DNA of 49,064 nucleotides from Gemmatimonadota bacterium. GTDB lineage: Bacteria > Gemmatimonadota > Gemmatimonadetes > Longimicrobiales > Gaopeijiaceae. Below are positions 25,004-34,652 of the stretch, piece after piece. A program made the translations under genes and the position numbers. The notes below the pieces were generated by a model, which saw nothing but the letters and a program-made list of their open reading frames with translations, was not told the DNA's origin and ran no database searches. Where the stretch lies: contig JAPPGZ010000034.1 in NCBI GenBank assembly GCA_028874905.1, positions 1 to 49,064 on the forward strand, given 5' to 3'. How positions within the stretch are numbered: position 1 is the stretch's first letter; every line of letters starts with the position of its first letter.

Positions 25004-28000
25004 TCAGATCGTGAGCGCCGTCTCCTCCAGCACAGCCTCCAGCGTAGCGATCAGAAGCTCGGCCTCGACCTCGCCGAAGACGAGCGGAGGCTTGAACTTG
25101 AGCACGTTGTGGTCCGGACCGTCCACGCTCAGGAAGACCCCGAGGTCCCGCGCGCGGTTCGCGATGTAGGTGCAGGCTTCCGGGTAGGGATCACGCGTCG
25201 TCGGGTTGCGGACGAATTCCATTCCCAGAAAGAGGCCGCGGCCGCGCACATCGCCCACGATCGGGTAGCGTCGAGCCAGCTCGGAAAGGCCCTGCAGAAG
25301 AAGGCCGCCGACCCGGCGCGCGCGTTCCTGGAGTCCTCGTGACCGGATCTCGGCAAGAACGGCCCGGGCTGCCGCGCACGAAACCGGGTTGCCGCCGAAA
25401 GTGCTGAAGTACTCCATGCCGTTCGCGAACGAATCGGCGATCTCGCGCGTGGTGACCACAGCGGCCACGGGATGGCCGTTGCCCATTGGCTTGCCGAGCG
25501 TAACGATGTCGGGCGCCACGCCCTGCAGCTCGAAGGCCCAGAACGCGTCGCCCACGCGGCCGAAACCGACCTGCACCTCGTCGGCGACGCAAACGCCGCC
25601 AGCCCGCCGAACATGATCGAAGGCCGCCGCCAGGTATCCGGGCGGGGGCTCGATCTGGCCGCCGCAACTCAGGATCGGCTCGGCGACGAACGCCGCGACG
25701 CCGGGGCCGCCCGACCTTCGTGCCAGGCGGGACGCGGCCTCGGCGACATCGTCGGCGTAGAGAGCGGCGCTGTCGAGGCCCCGGTACCGCCCGCGGTAGG
25801 TGTCCGGCAAGGACGCGACCGCCACCCGGTCTCCGGGCCCGGGGCCGCCCGGGCCGGCGAACTTGTAGTGGCTGATTTCGACCAGCCCGCCGGTGTTGCC
25901 GTGATAGCCGCCTTCCAGGCAGACGACGCCGTCGTTGCCGGTATGGCATCGTGCCATGCGAAGCGCGAGTTCGTTGGCCTCGCTCCCCGAGCAGACGAGG
26001 AACACCACCTCAAGTGGCGACGGGAAGTGCTCCAGCAGCTCTTCGGCGAGCGCGACGATCTGGGTGTGCAGGTAGCGAGTGTTGGTGTTGAGCACCCCTG
26101 AGTGCCGGGCGATCGCTTCCGCGACGCGGCGGTTTGCGTGGCCGACGTGGGGCACGTTGTTGACCGTGTCCAGGTAACGTCTGCCGGTGTCGTCGTAGAG
26201 CCAGACGCCGTGGCCGCGCACGATGTGCACGGGCCGGGCGTAAGACAGGCTGAGCGATGAACCGAGTGTCGTCTTGCGCTTTGCAGTCAGATCGGCAAAT
26301 CGCAAGGCGGGATCGGGTACGGGGGGTGGGCCGGCAGTGGACGGCAGGCCCGCGAGGGGCGTGGGATCCGGCAGGATGCATTCCCAGACCGGGCGGAGGC
26401 GCTGCTGGGCCACGCCGGGGAAATCGCCGGGCGAGGGAGTGTTCACACCCTCATCGTACAGCGGATCCAGGGCGATGACCTGGAAGTGCAGATGCGGTGG
26501 CCAGCCACCGTTGACGAATGCGTCGCCCAGCCAGCCCAGCACAGTGCCCGCCGCGACCGTCGCGCCCGGTGTGAGGTGTTCCAGGGTGGCCCGGTCGAGA
26601 TGGCCGTACAGGGTGTGAAAGCCGAGCCCCTCATCGGTTTCGTGCCTCAGGATCACGGTGGGACCGTAGTCACGGGGCTGCGCGTTGTCGGCAACGTACG
26701 CCACGGTACCGGTGAGGGGCGCCTGTATGGGGGTGCCCGGCGGGGCGAAGAGGTCGAGGCCGAGATGGATCGTGCGGGACTCGGGGCCGGAGTCGCCACG
26801 GACCGCGAAGGCCGGGTCGTCGTAGAGGATCCTCGCCTCTCCGTAGCGGCCCACCCCCACGGTCCCTCCGGCCGCCGCGATGGCGTCCTCGACCCAGGCG
26901 TCGAGAACGCCGTTGGTCGCGAGCGAATCCAGGTGGGGAAGATCCAGACTTTCGACCGACAGGTCGATCAACCGGGGGTGCTCCAACAGTTCCGGCGCCA
27001 TGACGGGTGTATGGAGCCGAGCGCGACGCATGCAGGCCAACACGGGCGCCAGACGAGGGTTCGGGACCAGCCCGCATGCTTCCCGTATCCTGAATTCCGC
27101 CACGCGCCAGTCGGCTTCCGCGAGCTGACCGAGAAGCCTCCATGCCGGTTGTTGGCTGACGGCCAGGTATTCGTTGTCCGGCTGTTCCCGCATCTGCCTG
27201 GCCTGGACGCTCACCGAAAGACACAGACGAAGCGCCACCATCGGGATGATCGCGCGACACTCCGACCCCTCGAGCGGAGCGACCCCGGAGTAGCCGCGCG
27301 CGACCTGGCAGGCCGCAGCCATCGGGTCGTGCAGGTCCATCATCGCGTAGGCCGCGGCGACGGCCACCTCGGCCGCTCGCCAGCCGCGCGCCACGTCCCC
27401 GAAGTCGATCAATCCCGACAGCCGCGTCCCGTCGAGGGATGGTGACACCATCACGTTGTAGTCATTGGCGTCGTTGTGGATCACGCAGCGGGGAAGCCCG
27501 TCCCGCAACGGATCGAGAAGGCCGGTGGCGCGCGCCAGTGTTCGCTCGACCAGTGGGCGCCCTCGGTCCAGCAGTCCGACGTGGGACTCGATGGTCTCGC
27601 GAGCCGACTCCATCCTCCACTCGAAATCCCGGGACAGCCCCGGATGGTCGAATCCGGACAGCGCAAGATCCAGCTCGCCCAGGAAGGCGCCGAGCTCTTC
27701 GAGGACGGGCAGCGAGCGCGGCCGCACGTCCGCCAGCGGCACGCCTCCGACCCAGGTGAGCGCACAGGCGATCCAGGGGGCTCCCTCGAATTCCGCGATC
27801 GTCACGACCGGGCTCTGCTGGCCGGATGCCACGGGTTGCACGAGCCGGGGAATCCCAGCCGGCAACGACGCGCCATCAAGGTGCTGCAGCGACTGTGTCA
27901 CCAGGTCGAAGACGGCGTGCCGGGACGCCGGGCTCAGCTTGAGGACGAAGCCGTTGTGCCACGCGGAAGCGGCGCCTTCCGGAGATGGGCCCAGCGGCCC

Positions 28001-28189
28001 GGCCGGATCCGGACAGGCGTCCGACACGCGGAAGTTCAGGTCGAATTCGCCGGGAAGGGCGCGCGCCTCGCCTTCGATTCCGAAGTAATCCCGGGCGATC
28101 GCGGCCGCTCTGCGTGTCCGTTCGTTCAAGTCCACCTGTGTGTCCGGTTTGCCTCCAGGGACGGCCAGACTAGCCCGGGCCGGCGCCAT
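25004..28189 (-). CDS. Trifunctional fusion: APH-type kinase, M23 metallopeptidase, class III aminotransferase/phospho-lyase
   Basis: Protein of about 1061 residues. No signal peptide is seen, and a GTG at 28135 or TTG at 28195 are alternative starts. Residues about 25-400: aminoglycoside/choline-kinase fold with catalytic loop [10 protein letters not shown] (near 236-245) and metal-binding LIDFGD (near 260-265). About 440-600: LytM/M23 domain with zinc ligands intact in HLGLD (near 475-479) and PHLHFQV (near 566-568). About 640-1060: fold-type I class III aminotransferase with [22 protein letters not shown] and Schiff-base lysine near residue 900 in [11 protein letters not shown]. The outer domains resemble hydroxylysine kinase and the AGXT2L phospho-lyases, implying phosphorylation of an amino alcohol followed by PLP-dependent elimination of phosphate and ammonia. 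The role of a cytosolic M23 domain is unclear. Similar chains may be known from proteobacteria. Confidence 0.85.
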   Translation of the reverse strand: MAPARASLAVPGGKPDTQVDLNERTRRAAAIARDYFGIEGEARALPGEFDLNFRVSDACPDPAGPLGPSPEGAASAWHNGFVLKLSPASRHAVFDLVTQSLQHLDGASLPAGIPRLVQPVASGQQSPVVTIAEFEGAPWIACALTWVGGVPLADVRPRSLPVLEELGAFLGELDLALSGFDHPGLSRDFEWRMESARETIESHVGLLDRGRPLVERTLARATGLLDPLRDGLPRCVIHNDANDYNVMVSPSLDGTRLSGLIDFGDVARGWRAAEVAVAAAYAMMDLHDPMAAACQVARGYSGVAPLEGSECRAIIPMVALRLCLSVSVQARQMREQPDNEYLAVSQQPAWRLLGQLAEADWRVAEFRIREACGLVPNPRLAPVLACMRRARLHTPVMAPELLEHPRLIDLSVESLDLPHLDSLATNGVLDAWVEDAIAAAGGTVGVGRYGEARILYDDPAFAVRGDSGPESRTIHLGLDLFAPPGTPIQAPLTGTVAYVADNAQPRDYGPTVILRHETDEGLGFHTLYGHLDRATLEHLTPGATVAAGTVLGWLGDAFVNGGWPPHLHFQVIALDPLYDEGVNTPSPGDFPGVAQQRLRPVWECILPDPTPLAGLPSTAGPPPVPDPALRFADLTAKRKTTLGSSLSLSYARPVHIVRGHGVWLYDDTGRRYLDTVNNVPHVGHANRRVAEAIARHSGVLNTNTRYLHTQIVALAEELLEHFPSPLEVVFLVCSGSEANELALRMARCHTGNDGVVCLEGGYHGNTGGLVEISHYKFAGPGGPGPGDRVAVASLPDTYRGRYRGLDSAALYADDVAEAASRLARRSGGPGVAAFVAEPILSCGGQIEPPPGYLAAAFDHVRRAGGVCVADEVQVGFGRVGDAFWAFELQGVAPDIVTLGKPMGNGHPVAAVVTTREIADSFANGMEYFSTFGGNPVSCAAARAVLAEIRSRGLQERARRVGGLLLQGLSELARRYPIVGDVRGRGLFLGMEFVRNPTTRDPYPEACTYIANRARDLGVFLSVDGPDHNVLKFKPPLVFGEVEAELLIATLEAVLEETALTI

Positions 28190-28355
28190 CGTCAACGATC
28201 TCGCGGCACAGCGAATCCTCTGTATACGGGAGGGTACACGCCTCGGCGTTCATGCCTTGCCGAGGTCCACACGCCTTCGCTAGTCTGAAGGTGATGTGCC
28301 CGTGCGAAAGGCGTGCCCGTGCGTCGGGAGCGTCCGGATGAGTTGTGGAGCCCCA

Positions 28356-30857
28356 ATGATGAGATCAGTCGGAGTTCCTTTCCTGGTGCTGGGCGCGCTC
28401 CTTGTCGCGGTCGGACCGGAAGCTGCCGGCAGGAGCGAGCGTGTCGGAATGAGCGCCTGGCCGGCCGGTTCGCGTGTCCCGCGCGCGCCAGGGCCGGCCC
28501 TCGCGGAGCCGCCGAGCGACGCCACCGCATCGGATCACACCGAGGTGGTCCAGCGCGTCTGCGCCCGCTGCCACAACCAGCGCCGCCTGACCGGCAACCT
28601 GTCGCTCGAGGGATTCGTGGTGGAACAGGCGGACCGCCAGGCCGACATCGGCGAGCGCATGGTGCGGAAGCTGCGCGCGGGAATGATGCCGCCGCCGGGG
28701 ACGCATCGACCTGCCGGCGACACGCTTACCGCTCTGGTGGAGCGCCTTGAAGAGGTCCTCGACGGCGCGGCCGCCGAGCGTCCCGACCCGGGAGAACGCA
28801 CGTTCCAGCGGCTCAACCGCGCCGAGTACGAGCGCGCGGTCCACGACCTGCTCAGCCTCACCGTAGATGCCGGGGACTGGCTCCCGCTCGACCAGATGAG
28901 TGCCAACTTCGACAATATCGCTGACGTGCAGGCGATGTCGCCAACCCTCGTCGAGTCGTACCTGAACGCCGCCGCCGAGATCAGCCGCTGGGCGGTCGGA
29001 GATCGGGCGGCTCCGGCGGTCGACCGCTCCTACAAGGTCTCGGAGTACACGTCCCAGCACCCCTGGGACCGCGTGGAGGGGACGCCGTACGGGACCCGGG
29101 GGGGCGTCGTCGTCGAGCACGTGTTCCCCGCCGATGGCGAGTACGTCTTCGAACTCGGCTTCTCCTCCGGCGCCAACTCGCGCTTCGAGGACATCGATAT
29201 TTCGGTCGACGGCGAGAGCGTGGCCCTGCTGCATCATGCACGTACCGGGGCGGGTGCCGACGGGCGGGGAGCCGCGCCGATCAGCACCGGGCGGATCTTC
29301 GTGCGCGCCGGGCAGCGCAAGGTGTCGGCCGCCTTCATTCGCGGATTCGACGGACCCTACGAGGACCTGATCCGGCCCCACGACTGGTCGATGGCGGGCG
29401 GCGGATCCGGTGGGGGAGGGATCACCACGCTTCCGCACGTGCGCGAGTTGATCGTCGGTGGCCCGTACGACGTAACCGGGGTCTCGGACAATCCGACGCG
29501 CCAGCGCATCTTCGTCTGCCGTCCCACCTCGGCCGCCGAAGAGCTGCCGTGCGCCCGCAGAATCGTCGAGACGCTGGCGAGCCGCGCATACCGCCGCCCG
29601 GCGACCGCTGCGGACATCGACGGCCTCATGACCTTCTACGAGAACGGTGCCGCGCTGGACGGCTTCGAGACCGGGGTGCGCATGGCGCTCGAGGCGGTGC
29701 TGGCGAGCCCGCGCTTCGTCTTCCGCACCGAGCGTGAGCCGGAGGGGATGGAGCCGGGCGAGATCTACCCCATTTCGAGCGTGGACCTCGCTTCGCGGCT
29801 CTCCTTCTTCCTGTGGGGCGCTCCACCGGACGAGACATTGCTTGCTGCCGCGGCCGACGAAGGACTGCACGACGCCGGGGAACTCGAACGCCAGGCGCTG
29901 CGCATGCTCGATCACCCGCGCGCCCGTGCGCTGGGGGCCCGCTTCGCGAGCCAGTGGCTGCGGCTGCAGGACCTGTACAAGGTCCACCCGGATCCCAACT
30001 TCTTCCCCAACTTCGACGAAAAGCTGGCCGACGCGATGCGGCTGGAGACCGAGACCTTCTTCAACCACCTGGTCGAAGAGGACAGGAGCATCCTCGACCT
30101 GTTCCGCGCCGAATATACATTCGTCAACGAGCGCCTGGCCACCCACTACGGCTTCCCGCCCGTCCCCGGCGCCCATCTCCGCAAGGTCGCCTACCCCGAT
30201 GACCGGCGCGTCGGCCTGCTGGGCCACGGTAGCGTGCTGGTCCTCACTTCGCTGGCCAACCGCACCTCACCCGTCCTGCGCGGAAAGTGGGTGATGGAGG
30301 TTTTGCTGGGAACGCCCCCGCCTCCGCCTCCGCCAGGGATCCCGGACCTGGAGGAAACGGAGGCCTCACGCGACGGCCGCATGCTGACCACGCGCGAGCG
30401 CATGGAGATCCACCGCGAGAATCCGCAGTGTGCGTCGTGCCATCGCTTCATGGACCCGATCGGCCTCGCCCTCGACAACTTCGACGTGACAGGCAAGTGG
30501 CGGTCGCTCGAACACGGGATGCCGCTCGACACACGCGGCGACTTCTACGACGGGACGCCGGTGCAGACCCCCGCCGAACTCGCCGCCGCCCTGCTCAAGC
30601 GCCCGTTGCCGCTGGTGCGCACCTTCAGCGAAAACCTGATGGCGTACGCGCTGGGACGGCGCGTGGAATACTACGACCAGCCCGTGATCCGGCAGATCGT
30701 GCGCCGGGCCGCAAGCGACGACTACAGCATCTCTTCCCTCGTGCTCGGCGTGGTGAAGAGCGATGCATTCAGGATGAAGCGGGTCCCTCTGGCCACGGCA
30801 GAGGAGCAGCCCGCAACCGGGCCGGGCCGGTCCCGCGACACGACCAAGGAGAACTGA
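28356..30857 (+). CDS. DUF1587/DUF1595/DUF1592/DUF1588/DUF1585 multidomain protein with two CxxCH heme motifs
   Basis: Protein of 833 residues; ATG 28356 or 28359 follows GGAG, and a signal sequence (VGVPFLVLGALLVAVGP) comes next. Domain order as in planctomycete-type cytochrome-like proteins: a CxxCH site (VCARCHNQ) near residue 70; DUF1587 (RLNRAEYERAVHDLL); a beta-sandwich ligand-binding-like part (VFPADGEYVFELGF); DUF1595 (ARRIVETLASRAYRRP); DUF1592 (VLASPRFVFRTE and ASRLSFFLWGAPPDE); DUF1588 (ANRTSPVLRGKWVMEVLL) with a second CxxCH (PQCASCHRFMDPIGLALD); and DUF1585 (TFSENLMAYALGRRVEYYD). A poly-proline run links DUF1588. Members are exported and presumed redox-active; substrate and reaction are not established. 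The DUF1552 gene follows after five bases, the usual partner of this family. Confidence 0.9.
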   Translation: MMRSVGVPFLVLGALLVAVGPEAAGRSERVGMSAWPAGSRVPRAPGPALAEPPSDATASDHTEVVQRVCARCHNQRRLTGNLSLEGFVVEQADRQADIGERMVRKLRAGMMPPPGTHRPAGDTLTALVERLEEVLDGAAAERPDPGERTFQRLNRAEYERAVHDLLSLTVDAGDWLPLDQMSANFDNIADVQAMSPTLVESYLNAAAEISRWAVGDRAAPAVDRSYKVSEYTSQHPWDRVEGTPYGTRGGVVVEHVFPADGEYVFELGFSSGANSRFEDIDISVDGESVALLHHARTGAGADGRGAAPISTGRIFVRAGQRKVSAAFIRGFDGPYEDLIRPHDWSMAGGGSGGGGITTLPHVRELIVGGPYDVTGVSDNPTRQRIFVCRPTSAAEELPCARRIVETLASRAYRRPATAADIDGLMTFYENGAALDGFETGVRMALEAVLASPRFVFRTEREPEGMEPGEIYPISSVDLASRLSFFLWGAPPDETLLAAAADEGLHDAGELERQALRMLDHPRARALGARFASQWLRLQDLYKVHPDPNFFPNFDEKLADAMRLETETFFNHLVEEDRSILDLFRAEYTFVNERLATHYGFPPVPGAHLRKVAYPDDRRVGLLGHGSVLVLTSLANRTSPVLRGKWVMEVLLGTPPPPPPPGIPDLEETEASRDGRMLTTRERMEIHRENPQCASCHRFMDPIGLALDNFDVTGKWRSLEHGMPLDTRGDFYDGTPVQTPAELAAALLKRPLPLVRTFSENLMAYALGRRVEYYDQPVIRQIVRRAASDDYSISSLVLGVVKSDAFRMKRVPLATAEEQPATGPGRSRDTTKEN

Positions 30858-30862
30858 CGACG

Positions 30863-32275
30863 ATGCACTTCATCACCGGCAACCACATTCCGCGCCGCAC
30901 ATTCCTGCGGGGCCTCGGGGCCACGGCGGCGCTGCCGCTGCTCGACGCCATGATCCCCGCCGGACGCCTGCGCGCCCACACGCGTCCCGACGAGGGTCCG
31001 ACCCGCCTCGTGTGCATCGAGGAGGTGCACGGCCTCGCCGGCTGCAACGAGTGGGGCGCGACCCAGCACCTCTACGCGCCGGCCAGCACGGGCAAGGACT
31101 TCGAGATCCTGCCGGAAAGCGCGCTGAGTTCGCTGCGGCCGTTCCAGGACCGGCTCACCATCGTCAGCAACACCGACTGCCGCCAGGCGGAGGCCTTCAC
31201 GACGCCCGAGATCGGCGGCGACCACTTCCGCTCCAGTGCGGTCTTCCTCACGCAGGCCCACCCGAAGCAGACCCAGGGCTCCGACATCTGGGTGGGCACC
31301 TCGCTCGACCAGATGTACGCGCAGCGCTTCGGCCAGGACACGCCGCTGCCGTCCATGCAGTTCTGCATCGAAAACCTCGATCAGGCGGGGGGATGCACGT
31401 ACAACTACTCCTGCGCCTACACCGACACGATCAGCTGGGCGTCGCCGAACGAGCCTCTGCCCATGATCCGCGATCCGCGCGTCGCCTTCGACATGCTCTT
31501 CGGGGCTGGGGGCACGCCAGAGGAGCGGGCCGCGCGGCGGGCGTCGCGCAAGAGCATCCTCGACTGGATGGCCGGTGAGATCGCTGCGCTGAAGCGCGAG
31601 CTGGGAGCCACCGACCGCCTGCGCATGGACCGCTACCTGGACAACGTGCGCGAGATCGAGCGTCGAATCGCGGCCGTCGAGGCGCGCAACACCAGCGGTG
31701 AGGAGCGCGAGCTGCCTGAGGCGCCCGCCGGCGTTCCGGACTCGTTCACCGAGCACATGCGCCTCATGTTCGACCTGCAGGTGCTGGCCTTCGAAACCAA
31801 CATGACGCGGATCATCTCCTTCAAGACCGGCCGCGACGCCGACAACCGCGTCTTCCCCGAGAGTGGCTCCGACCGCCCCTTCCACCCCGCGTCGCACCAC
31901 GGCGCGCGCGAGGAAGCGGTCCTCGAGTTCAACAGGATCTGCCAGTATCGCGTGGGCCAGCTGCCGTACTTCCTCGAGAAGCTGCAGAACAGCATGGAGG
32001 GCGACGCCAGCCTTCTGGACAAGACCATGGTCATGTGGGGCTCGCCGATGGCCGACGCCAACCTGCACAACCACCGCCGCTGCCCGCTCATCCTGCTGGG
32101 CGGCGCCAATGGGTTGCTGGAAGGCAACCTGCACCTCGCGGCGCCCGACGCCACGCCCATGGCCAACGCCATGCTGTGGGCTCTCAACGGTCTGGGCATG
32201 GAGATGGAGAGCTTCGGTGACAGCACAGGCGAATTCTCCCTCGTCTCGGGGTCCTCGGCGGCGACGCAGGGATGA
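30863..32275 (+). CDS. DUF1552 protein with twin-arginine signal
   Basis: Protein of 470 residues. The N-terminus has a Tat-type signal (IPRRTFLRGLGATAALPLLD), so it is exported folded, probably with a cofactor. The body has DUF1552 features: DRLTIVSNTDC, PEIGGDHFRSSAVFLTQAHP, SDIWVGTSLDQMYAQ, a helical stretch SILDWMAGEIAALKRELGAT, and late conserved FHPASHHG and TMVMWGSPMADANLHNHRR, rich in His and Asp as for a metal site. The family recalls the sulfatase/alkaline-phosphatase-like DUF1501 proteins, but mechanism is unknown. It lies five bases after the DUF1592-type gene and overlaps the ankyrin gene by four bases (ATGA), so the three form a coupled operon. Confidence 0.9.
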   Translation: MHFITGNHIPRRTFLRGLGATAALPLLDAMIPAGRLRAHTRPDEGPTRLVCIEEVHGLAGCNEWGATQHLYAPASTGKDFEILPESALSSLRPFQDRLTIVSNTDCRQAEAFTTPEIGGDHFRSSAVFLTQAHPKQTQGSDIWVGTSLDQMYAQRFGQDTPLPSMQFCIENLDQAGGCTYNYSCAYTDTISWASPNEPLPMIRDPRVAFDMLFGAGGTPEERAARRASRKSILDWMAGEIAALKRELGATDRLRMDRYLDNVREIERRIAAVEARNTSGEERELPEAPAGVPDSFTEHMRLMFDLQVLAFETNMTRIISFKTGRDADNRVFPESGSDRPFHPASHHGAREEAVLEFNRICQYRVGQLPYFLEKLQNSMEGDASLLDKTMVMWGSPMADANLHNHRRCPLILLGGANGLLEGNLHLAAPDATPMANAMLWALNGLGMEMESFGDSTGEFSLVSGSSAATQG

Positions 32276-34275
32276 CCGCCATGGCTACACGGCAAGCGCG
32301 CCTGACCGGTGGCCTCCTCGGCTGCGCGGCGCTGATCGTCGTCCTCGGCGCGGCCGCCCCCCCGGTCGCGGACTCCCCCGTCGCCGACGCGGCGATGGAG
32401 GGCGACATCGCGGCGGTGCGGGCCCTGCTCGCGGGCGGCGCCGACGTCAACGCGGCGCAGGGCGACGGCATGACGGCCCTGCACTGGGCCGCCGAGCGCG
32501 GCAACCCCGAACTCGCCGAGATGCTCCTCTACGCGGGGGCGGCGGTCGAACCCGTCACGCGGATCGGCGGCTACACGCCGCTCCACATCGCGGCGCGCAC
32601 CGGGAGCGCCGCCGTCGCGCTGATGCTCCTCGACGCCGGCGCGCACGCTGCCGCGGCTGCACCCGGCACGGGCACCACCCCACTCCACCTCGCCGCCACG
32701 GCGGGCTCCGCGCCGCTGGTCACCGCGCTGCTCGACGGTGGCGCGGACCCGGACGCGCGCGAGGACGTGTGGGGCCAGACCCCGCTCATCTTCGCGGCCT
32801 CCATGAACCGCGCCGACGCCGTCCGTGCGCTCCTCACGGCGGGCGCCGACCCCGACATCGCCAGCACGGTGGAGAACCTTCAGGTGCTCTCCGAGCTCGA
32901 CAGGATTGCGGGCCGGCGCCGTACCGAGGCGGTCGAGGCGCTGACGGCGGGCAGGTCGCGAGCCCCGACCCCCACCGAGTTCCAGACGGCGGTCCGGGCG
33001 TCGCGTACCGTGTACGAGGAGGGGCTTCCCGAAGACCGGGAAGAGGAGGAGGAGGACGACTTCCGGCCCCGGCGCATCGAGGCCAAGGGTGGCCTGACCG
33101 CCCTTCTGCACGCGGTGCGGCAGGGGTACGCGGAGTCCGCGGTCGCGCTCCTCGACGGCGGTGCCGACATCGACCGCGTCTCGGCCAGCGACGGCACCAG
33201 CCCCCTGCTGATGGCCACGATCAACGGCCAGTTCGACCTGGCTCTCACCCTGATCGATCGGGGCGCCGACCCGAACATCGCGTCGGTGCTGAACGGCGCC
33301 ACCCCGGTCTGGGCGGCGGTCAACGCCCGCTGGCAGCCCCGTACCCGCTACCCTCAGCCCCAGGAGATGGGGTTGCAGACGGCGACCTACATGGACGTCA
33401 TGGAGGCACTTCTTACAGCCGGCGCCGACCCCGACGCCCGCCTAACGCTGCATCCCTGGTACATGGAGTACAGCGGATGCGGCAACCGCAACTGCGGCCT
33501 GGTCGACACTCAGGGAGCCACAGCGTTCTGGCGCGCGGCCTACGCCACCGACGTCGCCGCGATGAGCCTGCTCGTCGCGCACGGGGCCGACCCCGGCATC
33601 CCGACGGTGGCTCCGCCTCGGCGCCGCCGCCTCTCGACCGACGAGTTCCTGCGGCAGCAGAACCGCACGCAGCTGGCGTCGGATTCCACCTACAGCGAGC
33701 TGAACGACTCCGCCCGGGTCACCCTGCTCAAGTCGGTCCGTAACGACCTGCGCGAAGAGCAGCAGGGCGACTTCCCCGACGACCTCCTCGCCGGCCTGGA
33801 TGACGAGGTGCGGCAGAACCTGATCCGCGCCTCGGAGGTCGCCGACTCCCTGCGGGCGCTTGAGCCCGACGCCTCCGGACTGCCGCCGGTCCCCGCCGGA
33901 GGTCCCGGTGTTTGGCCCATCCACGCGGCTTCGGGCGTCGGCTACGGCGAGGGCTTCGCCGGCAACGCGCACCGCCATGCACCCGACGGTTGGCTCCCGG
34001 CCGTCCGGTACCTGGTGGAGGAGCTCGGCGTCGACATCAACGCCCGCGACCACAACGGCTACAACGCCCTGCATCACGCGGGCGCGCGCGGCGACCACTC
34101 GCTGATCATCTACCTGGTGGAGCAGGGGGCCGACATCCGCGCGATCAGCCGCCGGGGACAGACGGTGGCGGATCTGGCCAACGGACCGGTACAGCGCGTC
34201 TCACCGCGTCCGGCCACCGTGGTGCTGCTGGAGAAGCTCGGCTCGTCGAACAGCCATCGCTGCCTGACCTGTTGA
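32272..34275 (+). CDS. Exported ankyrin-repeat protein
   Basis: Protein of 667 residues beginning in the ATGA overlap with the DUF1552 gene. A signal or anchor (LLGCAALIVVLGAAAPPVAD) precedes about twelve ankyrin repeats: five between residues 38 and 205 (for example MTALHWAAERGNPELAEMLL and TTPLHLAATAGSAPLVTALL), a break of about 65 residues with an acidic EDREEEEEDDF patch, four more at about 275-450, a second charged linker with SDSTYSELNDSARVTLLKSV, and a last two to three ending YNALHHAGARGDHSLIIYLV. Ankyrin domains bind proteins; here it is likely periplasmic and may scaffold the two preceding enzymes. Two Cys pairs occur (SGCGNRNCG and CLTC). The partner is inferred from operon structure only. 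Confidence 0.88.
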   Translation: MTAMATRQARLTGGLLGCAALIVVLGAAAPPVADSPVADAAMEGDIAAVRALLAGGADVNAAQGDGMTALHWAAERGNPELAEMLLYAGAAVEPVTRIGGYTPLHIAARTGSAAVALMLLDAGAHAAAAAPGTGTTPLHLAATAGSAPLVTALLDGGADPDAREDVWGQTPLIFAASMNRADAVRALLTAGADPDIASTVENLQVLSELDRIAGRRRTEAVEALTAGRSRAPTPTEFQTAVRASRTVYEEGLPEDREEEEEDDFRPRRIEAKGGLTALLHAVRQGYAESAVALLDGGADIDRVSASDGTSPLLMATINGQFDLALTLIDRGADPNIASVLNGATPVWAAVNARWQPRTRYPQPQEMGLQTATYMDVMEALLTAGADPDARLTLHPWYMEYSGCGNRNCGLVDTQGATAFWRAAYATDVAAMSLLVAHGADPGIPTVAPPRRRRLSTDEFLRQQNRTQLASDSTYSELNDSARVTLLKSVRNDLREEQQGDFPDDLLAGLDDEVRQNLIRASEVADSLRALEPDASGLPPVPAGGPGVWPIHAASGVGYGEGFAGNAHRHAPDGWLPAVRYLVEELGVDINARDHNGYNALHHAGARGDHSLIIYLVEQGADIRAISRRGQTVADLANGPVQRVSPRPATVVLLEKLGSSNSHRCLTC

Positions 34276-34652
34276 GCGGGGGATTGTCGAGCCGGCGCCT
34301 CGATCGGGTCATCCCGTTGTCGTGCCCGGGATTCTGACTCGGTAGTCGCCGGAGAACACCCTGCGGACCGGCGGTCGCCCATCCGCCCATCGCGCGCGTT
34401 CTGTATCCCGTTTTGCACACAATTAGCGTTATTGCGTATCGCCAACAAGGGCCCTATTAGTGAATCCGACAAGACGCGGACGCGAAGGACACCTCCTGCC
34501 GAATGGTGCGAGCGTGTCCAGCCCCCCGCCAACCATTGGGCTGCCGCGACCACGCCAGGAATCCCTGGAGCGTTCCGGGAATCTCGTGGATGGGGAGCAT
34601 GGTTTGTTCAGTGTTGGTGGTCGGGCGGGTGCCGCCAAACCGGGAGGTGACC
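34276..34652 (+). other. Intergenic leader before the SusC gene, with an AT-rich island
   Basis: No gene is supported in this 377-base gap. Most is GC-rich, but 34412-34462 is markedly AT-rich. Weak promoter-like pairs are present there (TTGCGT at 34432-34437, 17 bases, TATTAG at 34455-34460), each poorly matched. If used, the SusC message would have a leader of about 190 bases. GACTCGGTAGTC near 34337 could form a very small hairpin; no convincing terminator follows the ankyrin gene. A strong ribosome site GGGAGGTGA at 34642-34650 ends the region. Confidence 0.4.

Noticed and set aside
31863..33743. A 626-codon plus-strand frame across DUF1552 and ankyrin genes
   Set aside because: Arg/Pro-rich frame-shifted translation of the recognised genes.
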